54,075 nt of DNA from CAZMGG01 sp964565715 (GTDB lineage Bacteria > Planctomycetota > UBA1135 > UBA2386). The position numbers were made by a program, and so were the translations under genes. Below are positions 49,399 to 54,075 of this stretch, one piece after another (within the stretch, counting starts at the first letter, position 1; each line of letters opens with the position of its first letter). The stretch is taken from positions 1-54,075 of the forward strand of contig CAZMGG010000025.1 in assembly GCA_964565715.1 (NCBI GenBank), written 5' to 3'. Below the pieces are notes generated by a model. The model worked only from the letters and a program-made list of their open reading frames with translations, did not search any database and was not told the origin of the DNA.

Positions 49399-51216
49399 TC
49401 AGTCGAGGTGGGCCCGTTCGCTGTCGCCCATGGCGACGTCGCCGGCGGGGAAGTACTCGCGCCAGCGCCGGTCGACGGTGCGGGCGGTGGCGTCGTCGCA
49501 GTGCAGCTCGGGCGGGTAGCTGCCCTTCATGCGCGCGTCGATCAGGACCGGCGGCGTGTGGCTCGGGTGGTGGCGGATCACACGGGTGGCGCGGGCGTGG
49601 ATGTCGGCGGCGGGCTCGAAGCGCGTGAACGTGGTCCACAGGAAGTTGATGCTGCTGCGGGTGGCGCGCCCGGCGTCGTCGGTCAGCACCACCAGCGGCC
49701 AGTCGTCCAGGGCCGCGGCCCGCAGCAGCCGGGCCGGCGCGTCGGGTTCGTCGGCGTGGGGCGGGCCCTGTACCACGAGGCAGCCGGGGCAGAACACGCG
49801 CGCCGCCGGGAACCCCGCCGGCAGCTCGCCGCGGAACTCCCGCGGCAGGGTGCGCACCGGCTCGCCGAGGCCCAGCAGCACGCCCTTGCTGCCCTCGTTG
49901 ACGCTGGGGCCGGCGTAGTCGAGCGTGTCCATCGACAGGTTGCCGAACACGTAGAGGTCGGTCTCGAACCGGGCCCGGGCCAGCACGTGCTGCAGCGTGG
50001 CCGGGAAGTCGGTCAGGTCCACCGGCCGGTCGGTCAGCAGCAGGAACTTGGTCAGCGACAGCTGGCCCTCGCCGAGCACGCGGAACGCCGACACCATCGC
50101 CTCGCGACGGTAGCGTTCCTCGACGACGGCGGCGGCCAGCGAGTGGTAGCCGGTCTCGCCGTAGGCCCACAGGTCGCACACCGCCGGCATCGCGACCCGC
50201 AGCAGCGGCTTCAGCAGCGCCTGCAGGTAGTCGCCGAGGAAGAAGTCTTCCTGGCGCGGCTTGCCGACCACGGTGGCGCAGAGGATCGGCTGGCGGCGGC
50301 GCAGCAGGGCGCGCACCCGCAGCAGCGGGTAGTCGTGGCGCAGCGAGTAGTAGCCGTAGTGGTCGCCGAACGGGCCCTCGGGGTGCATCTCGCCGGGCCG
50401 CACCTCGCCGACCACGGTGAACTCGGCGTCGGCGAACACCGGCAGCGGGCCCGCCGGGTTGCGGGCGAGGCGCAGCCGGCGGCCGAGCATGAGCGAGCCC
50501 AGCAGCACCTCGGGCACGTTCTCGGGAAGCGGTGCGATGGCCGACAGGATCAGGGCGGGCGGGCCGCCGATGGCGACGTTCACCGGCATCGGCGTGCCGA
50601 GGCGACGGTGCACGGCGAGATGGGCGCCGCCGCCGCGGTGGATCTGCATGTGCAGGCCCATGCGTTCGTCGTCGAAGCGCTGCACGCGGTACATGCCGAG
50701 GTTGGGGCCGAGCCCCTCGGGGTGCTCGGTCTGCACCAGCGGCAGCGTGATGAACGGCCCGCCGTCCTCGCTCCAGGTGCGCAGCAGCGGCAGGCGGCCC
50801 AGCCCGGGCGGCGTGTCGGCGCACTGCAGGACCGGCGCCCGGCGGACGCGGCGGCGGCCCACGCGCAGCATGGCGGTGAGCAGGTCGCGGTGCTGCCAGA
50901 GCCGGCCGAGGCTCGGCGGCAGCAGCGTGTGCGGCAGCGCCGCCAGGCGGGCGACGATCTGCTCCGGGCGCGGGCCGAACGCCAGGGCGACGCGGCGGGC
51001 GGTGCCGAACAGGTTGGTCACCACCGGCCAGGGGCTGCCCTGGACGTTGTGGAACAGCAGCGCCGGGCCGCCGGCGGCGATCACCCGGCGGTGGATCTCG
51101 GCCGCCTCCAGGTCGGGGTCGACGGTGGCGTCGATCTCGGCCAGTTCGCCGTGCCGGCGGAGCAGGTCGAGGAAGGCGCGCAGGTCGGTGAGGCCTGGGG
51201 CCGACGGCAGGTTCAT
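49399..51216 (-). CDS. UbiD family decarboxylase, MqnL/menaquinone-type
   Basis: 605 residues. Prenylated-FMN-dependent decarboxylase of aromatic or acrylic acids. The family blocks GPNLGMYRVQRFDDERMGLHMQIHRGGGAHL-like (kept here in pieces: LGMYRVQRF, GLHMQIHRG), VFADAEFTVVGEVRPGEMHPEGPFGDHYGYYS and ATVVGKPRQED are clear. The length is close to the ~600-residue decarboxylases of the futalosine menaquinone pathway rather than the ~500-residue E. coli UbiD, so a menaquinone role is the better guess. No UbiX prenyltransferase or other mqn gene is in the window. Its ATG overlaps the lpxB stop by 4 nt, and the rhodanese follows 3 nt after its stop. Confidence 0.85.
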   Translation of the reverse strand: MNLPSAPGLTDLRAFLDLLRRHGELAEIDATVDPDLEAAEIHRRVIAAGGPALLFHNVQGSPWPVVTNLFGTARRVALAFGPRPEQIVARLAALPHTLLPPSLGRLWQHRDLLTAMLRVGRRRVRRAPVLQCADTPPGLGRLPLLRTWSEDGGPFITLPLVQTEHPEGLGPNLGMYRVQRFDDERMGLHMQIHRGGGAHLAVHRRLGTPMPVNVAIGGPPALILSAIAPLPENVPEVLLGSLMLGRRLRLARNPAGPLPVFADAEFTVVGEVRPGEMHPEGPFGDHYGYYSLRHDYPLLRVRALLRRRQPILCATVVGKPRQEDFFLGDYLQALLKPLLRVAMPAVCDLWAYGETGYHSLAAAVVEERYRREAMVSAFRVLGEGQLSLTKFLLLTDRPVDLTDFPATLQHVLARARFETDLYVFGNLSMDTLDYAGPSVNEGSKGVLLGLGEPVRTLPREFRGELPAGFPAARVFCPGCLVVQGPPHADEPDAPARLLRAAALDDWPLVVLTDDAGRATRSSINFLWTTFTRFEPAADIHARATRVIRHHPSHTPPVLIDARMKGSYPPELHCDDATARTVDRRWREYFPAGDVAMGDSERAHLD

Positions 51217-52568
51217 CGGTCGCCTCCGGCCGTGCCGGCGAGGAAGGTCCGCACCAGATCGGCGACGCGGCGGCTGGCGCCCGGGGCGCCGAGCCGGGCG
51301 CGGACCTCCTGCAGGTCCTGCTGGCAGCGTTCGCGGTCGGGACCGGGCCGCCACAGCCGTTCGCAGGCGGCGGCGACGCGCTCCCAGCCGGCGGGATCGT
51401 GGAAGCAGAACTCCGGCACCACCGCGCGGCCGGCCACCAGGTTGGCGGCGGCGACGAATGGCACCGACAGGATGTTGTGGTAGCCGAGCGTCGCCAGCAG
51501 GCCGCGCAGCCGGTAGACGACCACCGTGGGCTGGCCGTGCAGGCAGGCCTCCAGCGAGCCGGTGCCCGACTTGGCCAGCACCAGCCGGGCGCCGGCCAGC
51601 CAGGGGCCGAGCGGACCGGTCACGTGCTCGACCGGGGTCTGCGGGTGCTGCGCCAGCACCGTGCGGATGGTGTCGGTGCGACGGGCGTCGCGATGCGGCA
51701 GCACGATGCGCAGGTCGGGTGCCAGTCCGCGCAGGCGTTCGGCGACCCGCAGCATGCCGGGCAGGTTGGCCAGGATCTCGCGCCGGCGGCTGCCGGGCAG
51801 CAGGCACAGGGTGGGACGTTCGCGCACGGCGGCCACGGCGTCCGGGGCGGGCGGCTGCTGCTGCAGTTCGTCCAGCAGCGGGTGGCCGACGTAGCGGGCC
51901 GGCACGGCGAAGCGGCGGAAGAACGCCGTCTCGAACGGCAGGATGGTCAGCGTCGCGTCGACCGCGCGGCGGTAGCGTCGCATGCGCCACGGCCCCCAGG
52001 CCCAGTACTGCGGCGCCACGTAGTGCAGGACGGGTACGCGGGCGCGCTTGCAGGCCTTGGCCATCACCAGGTGCAGGCCCGGGTAGTCCACCAGCACCAC
52101 CAGGTCCGGCGGGTCGTCGCGCAGGAGGCGCAGGAACGCGGCGTGGGCGCGCAGGATGTCCGGCAGGCGGCGCAGCACCGACATGATGCCCATCACGGCG
52201 TGCTCGCTGAGGGGGAACCGCAGGTCGGCGCCGGCCTGCTGCAGGACCTCGCCGCCGAACGCCGACCAGCGGATGCCGCGGTCCTGCAGGGCGCCGACCA
52301 GGCGGGCGGCGTGGGCCTCGCCCGACGCCTCGCCGGCCGAGACGAAGACGTGCGGCCGGTCCGGCCGGGCGCGCGGCGCCCGGGCCAGGAAGGCGCCGAG
52401 GTCGTCGCCCGCCGGGGTGCCTTCGGCCATGGCCACGTCGCGCAGCGCCGCCGCGGCCTGCGCCCGCCAGTAGCGCCGGCGCGGCAGGTAGAGCAGCAGC
52501 CGCACCGGCGTGCCCACCGCGCGCAGCACCTCGCGCAGCAGCGTCAGCAGCACCCAGAGCGCGATCAT
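51213..52568 (-). CDS. lpxB: lipid-A-disaccharide synthase with membrane-anchored N-terminal extension
   Basis: 451 residues. Glycosyltransferase that couples UDP-diacylglucosamine and lipid X for lipid A. Conserved blocks are VFVSAGEASGEAHAARLV, AVMGIMSVLRRLP, VDYPGLHLVMAKACK, YVAPQYWAWGPWRMRRYRR, LCLLPGSRRREI and AKSGTGSLEACL. The first ~72 residues are extra: a hydrophobic helix (IALWVLLTLLREVL) and a linker before the enzyme; LpxB is usually about 380 residues. The gene overlaps the permease stop by one nucleotide (TGATG) and the ubiD-like start by 4 nt. Presence of lpxB argues for a lipid A outer membrane. Confidence 0.93.
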   Translation of the reverse strand: MIALWVLLTLLREVLRAVGTPVRLLLYLPRRRYWRAQAAAALRDVAMAEGTPAGDDLGAFLARAPRARPDRPHVFVSAGEASGEAHAARLVGALQDRGIRWSAFGGEVLQQAGADLRFPLSEHAVMGIMSVLRRLPDILRAHAAFLRLLRDDPPDLVVLVDYPGLHLVMAKACKRARVPVLHYVAPQYWAWGPWRMRRYRRAVDATLTILPFETAFFRRFAVPARYVGHPLLDELQQQPPAPDAVAAVRERPTLCLLPGSRRREILANLPGMLRVAERLRGLAPDLRIVLPHRDARRTDTIRTVLAQHPQTPVEHVTGPLGPWLAGARLVLAKSGTGSLEACLHGQPTVVVYRLRGLLATLGYHNILSVPFVAAANLVAGRAVVPEFCFHDPAGWERVAAACERLWRPGPDRERCQQDLQEVRARLGAPGASRRVADLVRTFLAGTAGGDR

Positions 52569-53386
52569 CAGAGATCCATGCGACGGAAGCGCCAGTCGGC
52601 GATGCCGTAGAGCAGCAGGGCGCAGCCGAGCGGCCAGACCGTGCCCACCGGCATCAGGCCGGTGCCGAGCAGCATCTGGCTCCAGGTGACGTTGCCGGCC
52701 AGGATCGGGCCGTAGACGTCGAAGTCCGCCAGCCGGAACAGGCTCACCAGGCGGATCTCCTGCACGAAGTAGAGGGCCACCTGCGTGACGATGATGCCGC
52801 CGCTCCAGAACGCGACGTGCACCTGGGTCCGGCACAGCACCGAGAACAGCAGCGTCAGCATCGCCAGCATCACCACGAACGCGGCGGCGTGCACCGACGC
52901 CATGGTCAGGCGGTCGAACGGCAGGGTCTCGCCGATGCCGTGGCTGATCCAGATCGCGCTCCACGACGACAGGAAGATCGGCACGGCGATGCACAGCGCG
53001 GCGATGGTGGCCTTGCCGGCCAGGATGCGCCAGCGCGCCACCGGCCGCGCCATCAGGAACTCCAGGGTCAGCGTCTCCCGCTCCCGCGCGATCAGGCCGG
53101 TGGTGAACAGCACCGCAGCGGCGATGCCGGCGATGTTGATGCCCTTGAAGAACTGCTGCAGGGCGATGTAGTTCAGGTAGGCGAGGTTCTGGTCCGGGTC
53201 GGTGATGCCGTCGAACCAGCGGTTCATGAACTGCGGCAGCTGCTTCATCAGCGCCGACGGCCGCCGCTGCATGTCCTCGTAGAGGGCCGGGAACAGCCGG
53301 ATCGCCGGATAGAGCAGCAGCTCCAGGATCAGGAAGTAGACCAGCGCCATGCCGCGCAGCTCCCGCCAGGTCTTGGCGGCGATCAT
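52568..53386 (-). CDS. ABC-2 type transporter permease
   Basis: 272 residues with six hydrophobic helices. The organisation (N-terminal helix, a ~65-residue extracytoplasmic loop, then ARERETLTLEFLMARPVARWRI between helices) is that of ABC-2 permeases of the multicopper/NosY type. The coupling motif RERETLTLEFLMARPV is typical. It is translated with the ATPase upstream (ATGA overlap) and should form one exporter with it. Substrate unknown; the association with lpxB may be incidental. Confidence 0.88.
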   Translation of the reverse strand: MIAAKTWRELRGMALVYFLILELLLYPAIRLFPALYEDMQRRPSALMKQLPQFMNRWFDGITDPDQNLAYLNYIALQQFFKGINIAGIAAAVLFTTGLIARERETLTLEFLMARPVARWRILAGKATIAALCIAVPIFLSSWSAIWISHGIGETLPFDRLTMASVHAAAFVVMLAMLTLLFSVLCRTQVHVAFWSGGIIVTQVALYFVQEIRLVSLFRLADFDVYGPILAGNVTWSQMLLGTGLMPVGTVWPLGCALLLYGIADWRFRRMDL

Positions 53387-54075
53387 GCGGTGGCCTCCGC
53401 GTGGGTGAGCGCCTGGTAGAGGTCCTCCAGGCGGACGGCGCCGATCTCGGCGGCCAGCACCTGGGCCGGCTCTACCGTGCGCAGCCAATCCAGCGGGTGG
53501 CCGTCGACCTCGAGGACCAGGGTGCCGTCGGGCTCGCGACCGAGCAGGCGGGCGCCGGCCGGCGGCGGCGCGTGGCCGGCGAGCCGCAGCCGCAGGCGCT
53601 GCCGCAGGCGGGCGCGGGCCGCCGCCACCCGCGCCGGCGCCACGTTGCGGCCCTGCACCACGAACTCCAGGCGGTCGGCCAGCGACTCCACCTCGGCCAG
53701 GTGATGCGAGCTGAGCACGATGGTCTTGCCGCGGGCCCGCAGCTCGCGCAGCACCTCGCGGAGCTGGAAGCGGACGCTGGCGTCCAGCGCCCGATCGGGC
53801 TCGTCCAGCAGGTAGAGCTCGACATCGGGGACCAGCGACGCCATCAGCGCCAGCTTCTGCTTCATCCCGGCGCTGTAGCCGCGCACGCGCTGGCGGAGCG
53901 GCAGCTCGAACTGCTCCTGCAGCCGCGCCTGCAGCCGCTGGTCGTGCCGGCCGTGGAAGCCGAGCGCGAAGTCGAGGAACTGCCGGCCGGTCATGGTCTG
54001 GTAGACCGAGGTCTCGCCGGGCAGGTAGCAGCAGCGGCGGCGGATCGGCAGGGACTGGCGGGCCGGGTCGAGGCC
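53383..54075 (-). CDS. ABC transporter ATP-binding protein, N terminus outside the window
   Basis: 230 codons visible; the frame runs off the right edge, so the Walker A P-loop is not in the window. Visible parts: CCYLPGETSVYQTMTGRQF (Q-loop region), the signature YSAGMKQKLAL (a variant of LSGGQ), Walker B VELYLLDEPDRALD, and the switch His in SSHHLAEV. A ~90-residue C-terminal extension after the ATPase core ends in the region KLxDLYQALTHAE. It partners the permease that overlaps its stop by 4 nt. The internal ATG at 53994 is not the start, because homologous sequence continues upstream of it. Confidence 0.9.
   Translation of the reverse strand, partial: GLDPARQSLPIRRRCCYLPGETSVYQTMTGRQFLDFALGFHGRHDQRLQARLQEQFELPLRQRVRGYSAGMKQKLALMASLVPDVELYLLDEPDRALDASVRFQLREVLRELRARGKTIVLSSHHLAEVESLADRLEFVVQGRNVAPARVAAARARLRQRLRLRLAGHAPPPAGARLLGREPDGTLVLEVDGHPLDWLRTVEPAQVLAAEIGAVRLEDLYQALTHAEATA

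Noticed and set aside
53383..53994. ABC ATPase as a complete 203-residue gene starting at 53994
   Set aside because: The reading frame and homologous sequence continue upstream past the window end; the P-loop is missing, so the gene is cut by the edge.
1..54075. CRISPR arrays, insertion sequences, phage genes, attachment sites, tRNA and rRNA genes
   Set aside because: No direct repeats with regular spacers, transposase motifs, integrase genes, or tRNA/rRNA sequence were seen; intergenic gaps are too short for most.

Overview
The window is very GC-rich (about 70% by eye) and densely coded on both strands, with no intergenic gap above about 260 bp. It looks like chromosomal DNA of a Gram-negative, LPS-making bacterium, most likely a planctomycete. 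The reasons are a series of large secreted proteins with AQ-type signal peptides and a shared C-terminal beta-rich domain, a GT3-type glycogen synthase, and an lpxB gene. The phylum call is an inference; no rRNA or tRNA gene is present to anchor it. I found no CRISPR array, insertion sequence, phage gene or attachment site.

Layout. (1) 59-5977: a hydrolase/propeller protein and a beta-helix protein overlapping by ATGA, then a pentaheme cytochrome. (2) 6023-7753: a K+ channel with two RCK domains. (3) 7750-16615: a glycogen locus, with glgC divergent from an operon encoding debranching enzyme, a GH57 amylase and a 1,407-residue fusion of glycogen synthase with glucan phosphorylase. (4) 16641-23963: three large exported proteins on the minus strand, one Asp-box propeller and two tandem paralogues. 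(5) 24140-32148: a DUF72 protein, an HEXXH lipoprotein and a non-homologous end-joining locus (Ku, stand-alone ligase, MerR-TPR protein, DUF1579 protein, and on the opposite strand a LigD whose central ligase domain has lost its catalytic residues). (6) 32256-34983: two small charged secreted proteins and an S46 peptidase. (7) 34994-40513, minus strand: ribH, nusB, ftsY, a Wzy/O-antigen-ligase-like TPR protein, a Lon-substrate-domain protein and a NadR-like P-loop kinase. (8) 40559-45311: CheR, a small membrane protein, a SpoIIE-type phosphatase, an HDOD protein and signal peptidase I. (9) 45343-49031: a divergent SDR, a reprolysin-like metalloprotease with a TIG domain, and an aminotransferase-fold protein lacking the PLP lysine. 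(10) 49069-54075, minus strand: ABC ATPase (cut by the window edge), permease, lpxB, a UbiD/MqnL-type decarboxylase and a rhodanese, nearly all translationally coupled.

How the parts connect. The most interesting unit is the repair locus. Ligation is apparently handled by the separate ligase beside Ku, while LigD keeps its phosphoesterase and polymerase domains around a pseudo-ligase. The glycogen locus puts a synthetic and a degradative enzyme on one polypeptide. Many genes have a TANNNT-like -10 hexamer ending 7-9 nt before the start codon and no Shine-Dalgarno sequence, which suggests frequent leaderless mRNAs; other genes have normal SD leaders. Genes 1 and 2 lie in a local dip in GC (roughly 1860-3830), and the GC recovers exactly over the shared C-terminal domain of gene 2.

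The largest gene-free stretches are 25860-26116 (only the Ku promoter candidate is visible), 23964-24139, 41396-41557 and 8980-9114; beyond the sites listed I see nothing in them.
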